Shown: positions 12,401 through 27,400 of the stretch, one piece after another | Position numbering within the stretch: the first letter of the stretch is position 1 | How the letters are laid out: every line of letters begins with the position of its first letter | Assembly (NCBI GenBank): GCA_022266195.1 | Contig: WHVY01000005.1 | Span: forward strand, 620,001-684,000 | Source: Tetranychus cinnabarinus | Lineage: Eukaryota > Arthropoda > Arachnida > Trombidiformes > Tetranychidae | Length of the DNA stretch: 64,000 nucleotides | Direction: 5' to 3' | Made by a program: the position numbers and the translations under genes | Notes under the pieces: model-generated | Seen by the model: only the letters and a program-made list of their open reading frames with translations | Told to the model about the DNA's origin: nothing | Databases searched by the model: none

Positions 12401-15400
12401 GCAGCTTCCAGGTTGAATCCTTCAAGATTCCCAATCTTTTTTCTTGTCCGCCATAAGCTTGATTGTAAATGCATTAACTTTAAAATGTTTTATCCGACAT
12501 GAAGAGGTAAAATGTTCCATTGTGTTGAATTCAATTTATCTGATTGTAACTAGAAATAATGTGTGAAGGAAATAATCGGATAACTATTGAACAGAAGCAC
12601 AATATTGTGGATAAAGTTGATTTTTCCAGGAAGTGAACAGGTATTTTAAGTGAACAAGTAAAACCAAATGATTGTGATTTTAGATTGTAGACTTTTTAGT
12701 AAACAATAAATATATGTTTACATAATTGACAGCGGAAGCTTGTAACGGTCATTACTTCAATTAAAGATGATACAATAATTAACCTTTTCACCTTCCAACA
12801 GGGTAGATATAACAATTACTTTTTTTCATTCTCAGGAGAAAAAATGAATCGCTTGATTGAATGTTTCAAAGCAATAGGAATCAATAAGATATTTAAGAAT
12901 AGCTTTGGTGGCATAAAAATATCTGAATGATTGGTTGGATGAAATTTCAATGGCAAGAATCCCAGTAATTATCAAGGAAAAAAACTCCTGGCCCATTCGT
13001 GGATGAACTTTATCAATGGATCAAAGCAAAATATTAAGCTTTCGATGAAATGTTGACTAAATTATCGGGTTTTTGTGTTTTCCAATTTCTGACCATTGTC
13101 ATGGTGAAGTATTATCAAGTTGAATCAACTACTTTTTTAACATACGGTTTTTTTTGTATTTTGATTTAGGTGGCTCTTGTGATACGATAAATAGATGCAG
13201 ATTCAGGGTGGCCAGAACTGATTGTGATTTGTAAGCCAGCATTTCTTAAACCATTTCTCTTTCAACAATTTACCAACAGATTAAAAGAAGAGATAAATTC
13301 AAAGGATGTCAATCAAAATTTGCCTTAATAATTGTATGGTTTGTAGGATAATTTTTTGCCTTCCATGGAATTTGATTTGAAAGCTATTTATCAAGGTTGC
13401 AAATCAGGTAAAAGTATAATACTTTAAATATGTTTCAATGTCAGTTTACAATTTTCTACTTTTTATAACTTTCCATTGTAATTTGTATGCTTATTATTTA
13501 CCAATTATTGCATATTTCTTGAACAAATTACACGAGATACTTTGAATTTCACCATTTACACAATAGAGTTTCTCGAGTTGAATCAAAATAGCGCTGATTT
13601 ATATAAAAAAAAGTTGATCTCCGTAATAATACATGAAATTCAGAAGTCACCATGAGATCCGGATTCGATCATTAAGAGAGTGTTAAAAGATGGCAACAAA
13701 ATTGCTGGTACCTCATTAATCCAAGTGAGAAAGAACTCAAAGAACCGTGCAGTCAATGTAATTGTAAAGGTAGAGAGACATTTCTGGAAGAGAGACAGAT
13801 TTGGCTAATTGAATTGAATAGTTGAGAGTCCTCTAAAGTTCACCAGTGTAATTTCACCTCTTCATTTCAAAGTTGAACAGGAATTAATTTCAGTGATGGT
13901 TGTCTGTTTAAAAGTTAGATGAAATGGTTTGCCCAGCTTCTCCATGTTAACAGAATGATGTTATGTAAACTCTTCCTTTAATGGCTTCTCTCTTTCTCGC
14001 TCTTTCCATATAATACTCCTTTTGAAAGTGATGCTTACCATGATAGGCCAATAAGCAGGTTCCATTGACAAGGTAATTAACGTGATATACCTTTCACTTG
14101 GATTCGTTAGATTTACGTTGAAAAAACAATAAATCAAAGACACACTTATAAACAAGAATAATCAGACACACACAGGTCTAACATGTTACAAAGAACCATC
14201 ATTTTGGAGCCTCTCAACAGCATAATTTTGTGTTCCCCTTGTTAAATCAATCTCACAAAATGCTGTTGCTGGTGAACTGGTAAAGTGAATAACTTTAAGT
14301 AATCGTCTGAGTTCCCGCTTAGCCATTACTCCTTTTTATTTTCTTAATCTTTTTGCTTTTTTCTCTCCTCTTGCCCGGAGTTCCATGTCAGAATCAGTAT
14401 TAACCCTTTAACTCCATTCATTTTCCAACAAGATGAGAATGATCATTTTCCTATGTAATTGAAATATTATGTGATTATCAGATTCTATAGATGCTGATGT
14501 GGAAAAGAGATCATGACTTTTGGCTCATGCTGGTTAAATATCACTATGTTTTCATATGAATGCGTGATTCATGGATAAACAGGTCTCGTGTTTTTCCAGT
14601 CAGTCTTCATAATCAATTGTCGTTGTTGAATAATAATTTTAGTTTGAAGCTTCTTATTTGTTGAATTACACTTTTGTCTCTCCACGACTGTTTGTAAGCA
14701 ATCCAACCAACCAAAAAAAAGAGTTTAATCGAGTATTTATCCAGTCGATGACCACTGACTGTCTTAATTGAGCTTCCACTTGTTATTGTAGCACCTCTTC
14801 CTTCCTTCAGATGGTTGAAAAAATCATGATGGCAATAAAGTTGATGATAGAAACAGACAAACCGTTTACTACGCAGTTTGACAACACATTGACCTTTCCA
14901 AGAAAGCAGCAAGATGAAAAGGTCATATCATTCAAGAGAGTTGTTAAATTTAACTGCTTCGGTTCATGTTAATATACTGAAAAAAGCATCGTTCAACGGC
15001 TTAAACAGTTAAATTTATTCACATAATAACAGTTAAATATTTGGGAAAATGAGAAAACGTTATCCTTGGTTGAGTAAAAAAACATTGTCAACTTTCGTGT
15101 CATCTTACAAAAGCTAAACCCTTTCTTCAAGCAACTTGCTTATCTTTAATCACATGACGAATCCATTTTTCACTCTCAACTCCATTAAATTTTTTGGCGC
15201 TCTTTTCAACAACATTAATAATTAAATGAAACATTTTTTTTATAACCAGAAATTTAAATTATATCAAATTTTTCAGTGTTAATAGTTTATTTCATTTCCT
15301 ACGATGTCATTCGCCTACTTGTAATAATATCATTATTGATGGTTACGCTACTTTGATCGCTTTACAACTCTTTCGTTTTTCCCTCCTTAAGCCTTTTCAA

Positions 15401-18400
15401 ATTTCTCTTTCCTCTACTTCTTTGTCAATCAACTCTCATGTCAGATTTTTCTTCTTCTCATCTTAAATTCATTGAAATTTTCCGTTTTAAATATTTCAAT
15501 TAGTTTTTGACCAGCTTTATCTAACATTCTGGATTTCACTTTCACAAGATTCACAGGTAAGTTGAGTTTAGATTGATTGTTTACTTGAACCGGATTTATG
15601 TCAACTTGTCAACCATTTTGATCCAGTCAATCTTTCCCTTACAGCCAATTTCATCGAGTTTTAAAATGAAAGCTTTCAAGCGTAAGCCGATTAAATAGTG
15701 AAAATTATGGATAAAGTTGATCGCTTTGGATAACCTGTGGTGACTAAAATTATGAATTATTGTAGTGGGTTTTCATGATTGAATCTATAAACATCAGCTG
15801 GACACAAAGTGTGATATAAAAGAGCAAAGAAAACAAAGAAAAGGATAATTTCCAACTGAAACATTCTGGCCATTCAAGGCATTCAACATTACAATAAACC
15901 CAGGGCAGTGTGTAAACCTGTCAAGAAATGTAAGTTGACTTTTGAATCAATTAAATTTTAAAATTGATAAAAAATATTTCTAATTATTTCAACCTTTCAA
16001 CTTTGTATCTATTCAGGTTATGGCATGAAATAAACCTCCTGCCGGAAGATATATTACCCTTGAGATGATTTTGGTACATAATCCAGGATGGGAGAGACAA
16101 AAAACTATGATGATGATAATAATCTTGTACAAGATGAAGTTGATCAGAATAGGCTGATGTGTTCAGTGAGGCAAAGCAATGAGTGCAAGGGAAAAAAGAT
16201 CCACTTTAAAAGATACATCAAGACTGTGAAAATAATGAAGCTACCAGGAATAAGGTTATCATCCATCAAGATTATTTCAAATTTGAGTAAGAAAATCAGG
16301 TAAACTATCAACAGGTAACACTGAGAGCATAAATATCTCTCTTGATTCCTCTGTAAATGATTAAATTTTTTTTCTTCTTCTTTTCTTTTTCAGATTTCTT
16401 CTTGGTGAAAAAGCATAAAAAGAGATAAATAAAGCCATCAACAGGAGCGAGAAAAAGGGTTATTCATTCCTTTATTACAAGTGGGCCTAACAATGTTAAC
16501 AATTGCACCATTGACATACACACATCCTTTTTTGATGAATACACAAACACACTCATTTTTAAAATACAAACAAACCACAAATGCAAAGAGTTTCAAGTTT
16601 CAACTTTACTTAAAAGTGTTCATAGAGTTAACTGTTTTAATGTTACACACACTCACGAATCGCCCGAGGTGATACATGAAAACCCTTTGAGAACCACTCA
16701 ATCTTTATTACAATATTTTCTACATTCAAATTCATTGGACTATTATCTTCATCAACAAGATCTTAATCGTTCATTCAAACAGTTTGACTGTTATATAAAC
16801 TGTAATTCAACAAAATATGATGGATCCAAAGCGATTGCTAATAATTTAACTATCAAAAGTGATTTTATATGATCAAAGTGATATTACTGACGCTTTGTTA
16901 TACATTATTTTAATGTAAACGATAGATTTTGATTGAATATCTCAGTATAATCAGTAAATTGCGTTTGAATAAAAACGAGGCGAAACAATGATTATGATAA
17001 TCGTGGTAAATGGTGCAGATTGGTGTAATTGATGAGGATGATCAAAGGATAACAATTAATTTGGATGAGAGATGAATAAAGAAAAAAAATAAATCCAATT
17101 TTTGGGGAAAAATTCAACAATTTTGATCGGTGATAAATTTCAATAGTTTAATAACCTTTTCCGATCAACAATAACTTAACTCAACCTCTTTCATAAATCA
17201 AATCACGTTGATATAAATCATGTTAATAGCAATGATAGTTGCGATAAAATTAACATGTTATTAAAAATGACGCTGATGAATATAAAGGTTATTAAGCAAA
17301 AAATCAAGAAAAATTCAAATTAATAACAATAAATTACATTGTTTGCCTGAAAAATTCCCAAATATGAATGTTTCAAGTTGATACATTAACGTTGAATAAC
17401 TGATCAACATAATTATTAATTAAGGCTATTCACTTGTTTAGGTCACTAATTTGCCTTTATTCAGGCTTGAGTTCAGGAATGAAATGATAACATTTCAATA
17501 AATTTATGGTTTTAGATGAAAGTTGAAGATGAAAATTACGAAGAAATGCTGAAGATAACATTGAATTTTAAAGTAACCTTTACATTTCCACCTAAAAGTT
17601 AGATGATATAAAAATGATTTAATCTTGAATAATGTTGAATTGGAGGAAAATAAGTCAAGATTAAATAAAGTCTAACTACTTGGAAGGGAAAAGATTTAAG
17701 GTGAAACAAAATGATTAGATTAAGCTAATTACATGAAACTAAAACATTGAATAACATCTTTATGCATCCATTTAACATGACAAAACATGTTAATTTATTT
17801 CCACTTTTATCCATGAAATGAACATAATTAAATTTACACTTTGATTCAATACAATATGGCTTCTATTGACAATCTATGATGATGATCATTGAATACATTT
17901 CATGGTTATAAATGGTTTGCAGAGTTTTGTTTATCAATCATCTTAATTATCAAGTTGAACCCTTTAAAATTATTTACAATCAATTAATCATTGCTTGTCA
18001 GGTTAATCAAAATGTTTCACCTTTTATCTTACAAATCAAATTTTCTGTGAACCACTTTTCAGGGTAAAAATATTTCTGGTTAAAAAAAACATTAACATTT
18101 GAGTGTAAACGTCATCACTGGCTCATAACTTGATCAATGATAATGATAATCAAGGAAAGCACGAGTAAACTGTTGATAGCAATTTACAAATCAACATCAA
18201 AATACATTTACAAATTGTCAACACGAAGAAACCATTTCAGCAAACATTTCATTTGTCAATTTGGTGTGAAAAAGTGTTTCAATAAACTGCTCAAAATTTC
18301 ATCTTTTCACCAGGAAGAACATTTAATTGTCCGACAAAAATGTGATTCAATTCTAGTCATTATCATGTGCATCTTGAATGTTATTTTTAACATGAAATTA

Positions 18401-21400
18401 CATGTAATCATTAAACCTGGTTAAGGGATGGTTGAATAGTTGAAACGCTGAGTGAAACAATCAAAATGTAAAGTAAAAAAAGATTGATATCAATATTGAA
18501 ATATAAATTGTTTTATTGTTTCCATAAAAAACTGGTCAAAATGAGAAACAGTTATGAAGATGAAACAATTTGATTGTTGAATGATGTTAACTCAACAAAA
18601 TCAACTAGCATTGATCAACCAATTTTGGTAAACAATTAGAAAATGTTTATCGATTGAAACAATTGAAAGCTGGAAATGGCCAAAAAAGGTTAACCTGACA
18701 AGTTGTCAGTGAAGTTGACAATTTAAGGATCCAACTTTAATCTCTGGTTTGGATCAAATTGTAGATTAAAAGTTTTAAATTGTAATTTCTTGTAAGTTAA
18801 CTGCTTATCCTTGAATGGAGTTGGTAAAAAAAGTTGTCCCAACTCAGGTGTAACCAAAGATGATGGAAAGGTAAGTTTTGATCATTTTGACAACATGCAA
18901 TATCGAGACAAAATGGACTTGGGAAAATGAAGGGCAACAGTTGAATCAAGTCTATTTTCAAGAATACAAATGAAACCAACTGATTAATGATCAACTAATT
19001 CAGTTGCTATTTTGTAAGTGATTTATTGAGGTAAGTTGAAGGGAAAGTAATGGACTAAAAATAAGACAAGTTTAATAGGCAATGTTTTTCAAATGACGAT
19101 TGGTAATGATGAAGATAACTTTTAATATTACTTCTGAATTTATTAGCAATTTCACCATTTTCAAGATTAATCATGATACAAGGAAATAAGTTGCGTGTTT
19201 GCAAGTTTTAACTTGAAAATGTTGACATTGACAGGCTCTTTTGGCTTATTATTGTGTTTATATTTTTGCTGCTTTTCAAATTATCATTATTATTATGATA
19301 AATTGTCATTCTATTAGCTTTAAGCTGAAAATTTGAAGATAGTTTCAGGTAAAAGCAACAAGAACATGAAAAATGGTTACCAATGAAAAGGCAAGAGAAA
19401 AGGTGAAATTTTAAACATTGACAAAGTGTTAGTGTTTCAATCCAATTGAATCATTTTAATTATTTAAATCTCATTTCTTTTATTTGGACAATCATGAACA
19501 TAATTTCATTGTATTGTATCACAATGAAGTCAGGTTGACAATAAATGTAAAGATTAGCTTAAAGTATCAACAGAAGCATAGAGTTGAAGGTAACAATGAA
19601 GCTTGTTTATTATGCCTACAATAACAATATAAGTGTAAGGATAATGTTTAAAATGATTTTAATGATAATAATAATTGTAATAGTCAACTGGGAAAGTGTC
19701 AATTTAATTATATAAACTAAACCAGAATAAATTGACAGGTAAAATGTACATAGAAACACCTTTGGATGTTTTTTGCCTCTTTTGGGTTCAAAGAAGCGTA
19801 AGATTTATTGTCTGTTTCAGAGGCTTCAAAATTACACCTTGATAGGTCAGAGCAACTATTTTAATGATGATAATGATGGTGATGATGATGAGGCTGACCT
19901 TGAACCTTTAACTATCCTACAGATGATAAAGGTAAAGGTAAAGATGAACAAAAAACAAGGGAAATCAAAGTGGCCTCAACTTGAAAGGTGAATCTTTATC
20001 AAAAAAAGATTTAAGGTAAAATTGAAAGGTAAAAGGGCAAAATGATTTGGTACAATACATTTGAGAAAAAAGAGGAAAAATAATAACAGGTAAACTCTTG
20101 ATGATGATGGAGATGATAATGATTAAACAAAGTTTAATAAAGGCTTCAACATTTCCAGCATTTTTCATCTTCCAAGCCTGGTTAGACTTGAATAGCCAAC
20201 CCAGCAAAGTGACTCTTGTCCCATCAAAATGAAGCTTAAAGGCTCTCTTTGTCAGTTTCACTTTCATTCATCTTCGTCTTCATTTTCATTTTACCATTTC
20301 AATAGATTCTTATTAATCTTATGAAATTTACATGCAATTGAAATGGAAAAGAAAATGTTATTTTCAAAAGTAATTTTGTTATCATTACTTCTAGACTTGT
20401 TATTACCTTTATTATTACCATTATTGATATTATTATTATCATTATTTCAATTTATCTTTCTTACCTTGTTAATCTCCATCATCATCATTTTCATACATCT
20501 TCTTGTACATCTCTAATTACATTTTTTTGTAAAGGTAAGAAACTGTCTCGTCTTCATCAATCCATGATAATATTTATCACTATAACACTAAATTAACCTA
20601 AGGTCAAACTAAGGCCTCATCTCACCTCTAAACTTACAAGTTGCCAAAAAGTTATTACTTTTTACTTTCACTTTTTTTCCAAGTCTAATCAGTATTTTTA
20701 TGTAAATTTGTTGCACTCAAACTGTAATGATAATATGAATTTTGCTTTCTTTAGTCTACTTTGAAAGTGTAATTTTATTTGAATCACGTAAAAATAGTTA
20801 CCTTAGACTGACGCTCAAGGAAACACCAGGATAATGGTTAATTATAATCATGAAAATCAAATAAAAAAAAAGTAAATCCTTTCTTCTTGGGAACAACAAT
20901 CATCTTTTGTAAACGTTAATGATATCAAGCCAATAGTTTAACTCTTGGGTGTTCAAATGAAGTAAACATTAAAAAGTAGATTTTGTCCATTTTTCTGGAC
21001 ATTCGCATCTTCAAGAATTAACAAATTAAAGTAGATCTTTGGAATTGTCCAATTGCTTCAGATATTGACCAAGATCAAGTATTACTTTGAGATTTTCTTT
21101 TACACTTGAAAGTCTCTGAAAATTGCAGCCAATGACCAAAAAATTTGATTAAAATCACGAAAAAATGTGACCTTTTGATCAACAACAATTGGGAAGGTTT
21201 TAACAAAAAAAGACCATTATTTTAATATGAAAAAAGAGCAACGAGAGCCACCTCAGAACCATATAATTTACAATACAAACCTCCATGTAGGCCTTAAGGT
21301 ACAATGAAAAAAAGAGGTTGAATTAGGTGTTGTTAATGTAATAACTTCTGAAGATTGTTAAAGATATATTGTCTGAGATTCTCATCATTATCATGATAAA

Positions 21401-24400
21401 AGTTTTTATCTGTTTCTTTTTTTCCTCTTTTCTTTTATTTGCCAACTTGGAGGAAGGTATAAAACATTTCAACTAATTCATTGATATTTAATGTTAATAA
21501 GGGTAGATGAAACAAGGCTGATCAAATTATCATGAAACATGGGTAATAATCAGCTATTATTCAATGATAATTGACATTCCAAGTTAACCTGTAGTTACAC
21601 CATAGAGATTGCATGAGAGAAGGAAAAAGATTGAAATTTGACAAAATTGGATAATCATTAAAATTTCATGAAAAAGGTTCAACTTGAGTGAAATTATTAC
21701 CAAATGTTAAGTGCAATTTCAGGTAACAAAGAGTTGAATTGGTCAATAAAAAAAGCAATAGATTGGGTTAAACAAAAAGCTCGGAGTAAAACAAAAAAAA
21801 AGGAAAAAATAAAATCACAAGAAATTTCATTTTTCACAAAATGCCCTTTTCATGAGGTTCAGGTGTTTAATAGGTTTTAAAATTTGAAAATCATTAAATA
21901 CTTCACTTTTCAACATTAATTTCAGTCAATAACTTTTCCATGTAAGTCACAGTCCAACAAAAATGTCCAATAAATAGATGAAACAATCTTGGGAAAAGCA
22001 ACATTTCTGGTTAAAATCTTTCACTATTAGGTTTTTGGTAAAAAATTGGGTTTCAAAGGTTTCTGATCTGGTAATTGAATCAGTCTTAAAAATGAAAAGT
22101 CCAGCTTTGATCTAATCCTTGCTCGATCAAAATTAGCAAATTTACTTCCAACACTGAACAACAATCTAAATGAACAATTAATCAATATTTGAAATTGATA
22201 GGTGGTTCCACATTTGAGCTTTGGCAAGTTGAAAGTCAAGTATGAAAAAAAATCATCTTCTTGTGATGCATTAAATTGACTTACCTGGAGATGTTTGCAT
22301 AGAAAGGAAAGGAAAAAAAGGAAAAACTAACATTTTTCTTCTTCTCTTTGCCTTTCATCATTTTCATGTTGTTGACTTTTTTGGCTGATAAATAAACATC
22401 ATGATAACATCCTCTTTTCAATGTTCATTTCTAGATATTTTGACAGTTTCACACCAAGATACCTTTAGACCGTAACATTGGTATAGCTTTGAAAGATGTT
22501 ATTATCATCATCATCATTATTATTGGTATTATTAATATTAGTTATAAAGCTTTACACGGTTGTCTTGATGAACCAGAAATTGGGTTTACCTGGTCTATTC
22601 TGGTTGCTAGTCTTTTTTGTGTCTAATAACAATCAAACCTGACTTTCTTAAAGATTTGGTAAGAAGAAGAAGAGGAAAAAAACTCAAATTGAATAATAGA
22701 TCAAAACTAATATTAGATTAGCTGGCAATCAAAAAATTTCAATCCACAGGAATCTGTAATCATTTGATTGTTTACCATGTAATGGCAATTGAAAGTTTTA
22801 CCAAAATCAGAATTCACTTTGTTGGTTCAACTTTCACTTGCTGGTTTAACTGTACGATTAGGTGTGTCCAATGGATTTAAATTGTTCATCTTGATCATTG
22901 AAAATTCAATTTCAATAAACATCAACAATCAATCAACATCTCAGTGTGAATCGATGTTTAACCAAACAATCATCTCTCCATTCATAAGCTGGTTAAACTA
23001 AACTAATCAAAGGCTTAATTTTTCATTGCCAGTGCTCAAGTCGCAAAGTTGATCAATAAATCGACTCTAATTAACCTTGATTTAACTTGGTGTTAGCCTT
23101 CAATTATCATTGAGATTACAATTGATTGTCATCAGTTAATTTTTCATATAAAATGGTTTAAAACAATTGTCTTAACGTTGAAAACAATTTAACAATTGAA
23201 TGTTTAATGTTTTCCTTTGCAACTGTTGACTCTAAATTGTGATTAAAAAGTGAAACAAAACCAATTCAATTGTAATGAAATCTTTCATTTTAATCACTTT
23301 TCTAATACAAACATTGTGCTAATTATCATTTAATAATTACTCATTGATCCTTGATTGTGTGTTCATCATAAAGGCATACAATTAACAGATAATAACTAAC
23401 ATTAAAGATCAACCTTTTTTCCAGAAACTTTTGTTTCTTCAAATGCCACTAAAAGATGAAGAAGGAAATTTGCAAAACAGTTTTAATTGTTATTAAACTC
23501 GTTATGCTAATCAACAATTCCGTAATAACTGGTTCGTAATAATTGTTAATCAAAAGGAATCAAGTGAACACCCAAAAAGAAACTAATTGTTGACCAAATT
23601 GTATTCAAAGTTGATGATCTTTGTTGAAGGAATACATTTACACTTGAAATTTTGACACAACTTGAAAGCAAAATTGATTGTAAAAGTGTATCAAGTGAAT
23701 CAAGATTAGTAAATATTTTTAGCTTCAATTGAAAGTGGAATCGCGTGTTTTATGACGATAAAAACAAACCATTTTCATGACAGTGAAACCATTACTCAGA
23801 TAATCATTGCGTGATTTTTGATTTCAATCAAAGTAAATATGAAGATGCTTTGAGTATTCAATGAAAAAGTGGTTTAGATGAGCAATTTAACTACAATTTA
23901 ACAATGAAAAAAAGAGTTGAACTTACCTAACATTGAAGGAGTTTGCGATTGTTTTTTCCTTCGTTTGATAGCGACAACGAATGTGATAACCTTTACCTTG
24001 ATTTGTGACCAGTTTACGGTGAGGTTGAACTACAACTGTATTGAAATATTCAACTCCATCATCCTGTAAAGAAATAAATTAATCAGAGAAATGAAAATAT
24101 TCATGTTTTTTCTTACAGACTTTAGTATTAGGAAAAGAAGGTAAATGTGTTTAGTGTTCATTAAAAACCACGAACATCGTGATTCAGTTGATGGACCGTT
24201 TTGTTGGTGTTGATTGTTATTGCCGTTGTTATTCCTGTTGACAACCTTTCTCAATGTTAATCATCAACCTTGCAATCAATATTAATGTTAGATTCACATA
24301 ATCATAATTATGTATTGAGCGAGACATAAAAAGTAATATTTTGTTTCTTCTCTTCCTCCAAGAAGACAATTGTGATTCTCAGATTTGCAAAGCTTCCGGT

Positions 24401-27400
24401 TGATACAATTATGATGATGATGATGATGATGTTGATGAAGATTCTGTTAACTTTCTTTCCTCATCTTGCGAAGAGTAAAAAAGTGCGGAAGTAATTGCCG
24501 CTCATCAAGCTGAAACTTTCATCAAAACCGGTTAACAGAATCATCTTTTTGATTTGACTCTTTTTTTTACACAACTTCTTGGCCATCATCATGAGAGATT
24601 AATTCAACTTAGATTACATTACAATCTGTTTTTACCGTTACCAGAATAACACAGAAAAAAAATGAAACGATAAACTCATGGCACTGAGTAACCATTTTTT
24701 CATCAACTCATTAAGACAGACCAATCCATTATGTTGACCAGTACACACTAATACAGAGATGAACTTGAAAAAAAATCACAAAAATAGTCATTACATTTGA
24801 CCGACACTAAAATTAGAAATAGATTAGAAGTGACCAATGATTCAGTGGAAAGGCAATTTTCAAAACTGACCTTTCATTGAAACAAGATAGAGATATAAGA
24901 TAGAGACATTGAAGTGTCAATGAAATGGCGTTCAATTAAATTTTTGGTTTTTCTGAGCTAAAGCAAAATCTATGATAAACATGTTCATTCACACCATGCA
25001 GATGAAGTTGAACATTGACTACATATTGTTACCTTTAGTCAATTTGCCTGATTATTCACCAGTCAATGAGCTCTGTTGAAACATTTACCCAAAAATGTCA
25101 ATGAGTAAACCCGTTAGCATCACAGGTTGTGTTACCAGAAGATTGGGTAAATTGAGTCTAAAATATGATGAATTATCATGAAGATGTTTGGCTGAAGCAA
25201 TTAAACAATTAGCTATCTGTGATACTGATTGTGTCTTTCAGTTTCAGTGAGACGTGATTTAAGAGTAACAAACTGAAGATTCATCTTGGTTTGCACAACT
25301 TGGCTTCACTTGGACGATTGTGATTCCCCTTTTCAGGTTCACTGAGATAAAATCGGGCAAAATCTTTGTCACAAAAAAAGGAAAGTCTCAGTTTGATTGT
25401 CATTTGCTAGTAATTGCTTTCAAATATTATTCAACTACTAATTTCTGTTTCAAAGACTGTCTCAAAATTTAATCAAAACAAATTAAATCGTTTCAATCTG
25501 GTCAGGTAATTATGATGAAAATCTGGTTAAATTATGTGCACTTCAATCAACTCTCAATACCAACCATCTATTCAAATTTAGATTCAAGAATAAAAATTAA
25601 TATAAAAAGCTTTACCTTCCCCAATCAATATAATAACTTAATTTTTATGTTACATTTAAAGTTAAAATTGTTACTAGAATCAATTTTTCAAGTTCAACCT
25701 TTCCTGTTGCTAGTAAATGAAGATTAATTCTGGTTTCAATTCATGATAATTGACTTTATTTAAACAGTATGAGTTGATGTTAATTTTGATCTGTTCACGA
25801 TTTTAACCTGAACCTGATGTTGGTCAGCCTTGCTTTTTGTTTAACAGTATTTATAATAACCTCAATTGACTCACCTTTGTTTGGGTATCAAATAACAAAC
25901 CTAACCTTGTAACCCTATCAATTGGCCTTTCCTCTTCCCACTGTTTAACCATCAAAATCACCAATACAATCAATTGAATCAATTAAATGAGTTGAAACAA
26001 TTGAAACAATTAAAAAGGCAAAACATGAAAACTTGAAAGTGTCTCTAACATAAAACAGTAAACAAAACAACCGGTAAAACCTAATAATCAGATTAAACTG
26101 TTAATAAACTGAAACATGAAACATGACCTTTATTGAAATTCAAGTTGATTGTATTTCATGTGAAACAGTTTAATAAAAAGTCAAATTTTTAGACAAAAAA
26201 TGATGAATCAATGAAAATGATATGAAAACCTGATAAAGTGGTAAACTTGTTAACCAACAAAAGAGCCTTTTTCTTGTTCAACTTTTCTCTTCCTTCATGA
26301 TAAAACATTCTTGAAACTCTAACCAAAATATCAATACTTCCGTCTAGCCCTTCATCTTGAATCATCCATTTCATCATGAAATTTGACCTTCTAACCAAAC
26401 GTTATACATTAATATAAGTTATTATTTCATGTGGATCAAAATATTTTTTTGTTTTCATTTGGAAACAAACAAAACCTGAAAAAATGTAATATTTTTGTGG
26501 TTCAATTCTGCTTCCGACTGCGCTTCATTGCAGCCTTCAGGTCACTTGATTGTATTACTTTGATCAGTGCAAATCATCGCAATCTAAACCTTCCGTGATG
26601 CATTTAATAGCCTTGATTTGAGAGAAGAGAAAAAAAATCAATTCTTTTCTTGTTTTTTCTCTCTTTTTATTCAACAATCTCAACAATTGACATTCAAACT
26701 GACATTGTAATTGACAGTAAAATTGCTAGTAAATTGTTTAACAAATTACTTTTAAATTTTCAGGGAAAAATTCTGTTCTCCTGCAATTCATTTGTTTCTA
26801 TGTGAGTTTAACTGTTTTCAGGTTTGCCGTTTAGTTTTTGATTGTTGCTTGGGAATTTCATTCAATCATTTTTAATGCTTCTAATGTCTATAATTAACTG
26901 GATATTGTCACTGGGAATTGTTGGTCTAATTGTTATTAAGAGCTATTAGGAGGTTTTAAGGTTGCTTTTAATTAATACTTGGACTAATATGCATTAACTG
27001 AATCATCTTTTTTTGTATGAATCTTCATTTTCTGGTTTATGTTTTCATCTGGTAAAGGCAAAGGTAAAGATTGGTTGTAATTAAATTGCTGTTTAAATGG
27101 TAAGGTGGGAAATGGCTACTCGATTTGCTATAAGGTTGAAGATTGAAGATTGAAGTTGAACTCAGATTATTGTTATTATGGTGATGATGGTTAAATTGTT
27201 TGGTGTGAAAATTGAATCTGTGAATGTGACAAAAAGTAATGAGAAAAAAAACTTGAAAGCTTCATGTCAATGTAAATTGCCGTAATATTGTTTTCAACTG
27301 AATGCGGAAATCAAGTGGCTGAATAAATGACCTTAAATATAGCACAATGTAAATATGATGAAGGTCATTTAAGATATTTAATTTAATATACAACACAGAT

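Larger units (their letters stand above)
10041..23926 (-). other. ZP gene intron 2 (13.9 kb)
   Basis: One very long intron between the second and third coding exons. It is AT-rich with no homologous coding exon of the ZP gene inside. Content worth noting: a possible + strand promoter and exon pair near 10.34-10.8 kb, a + strand series of splice sites at 15.55-16.43 kb, and a 99-codon open frame on - at 14613-14912 that I do not recognise. The remainder looks like ordinary non-coding DNA with short AT-rich simple repeats. Confidence 0.7.

Noticed and set aside
19773..20267. Open frames on + (19773-19991) and - (19965-20267) with an acceptor-like site at 19830 and donor-like gtaaag near 19930
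   Set aside because: The splice context is weak, there is no recognisable protein, and the acidic run comes from a GAT repeat.
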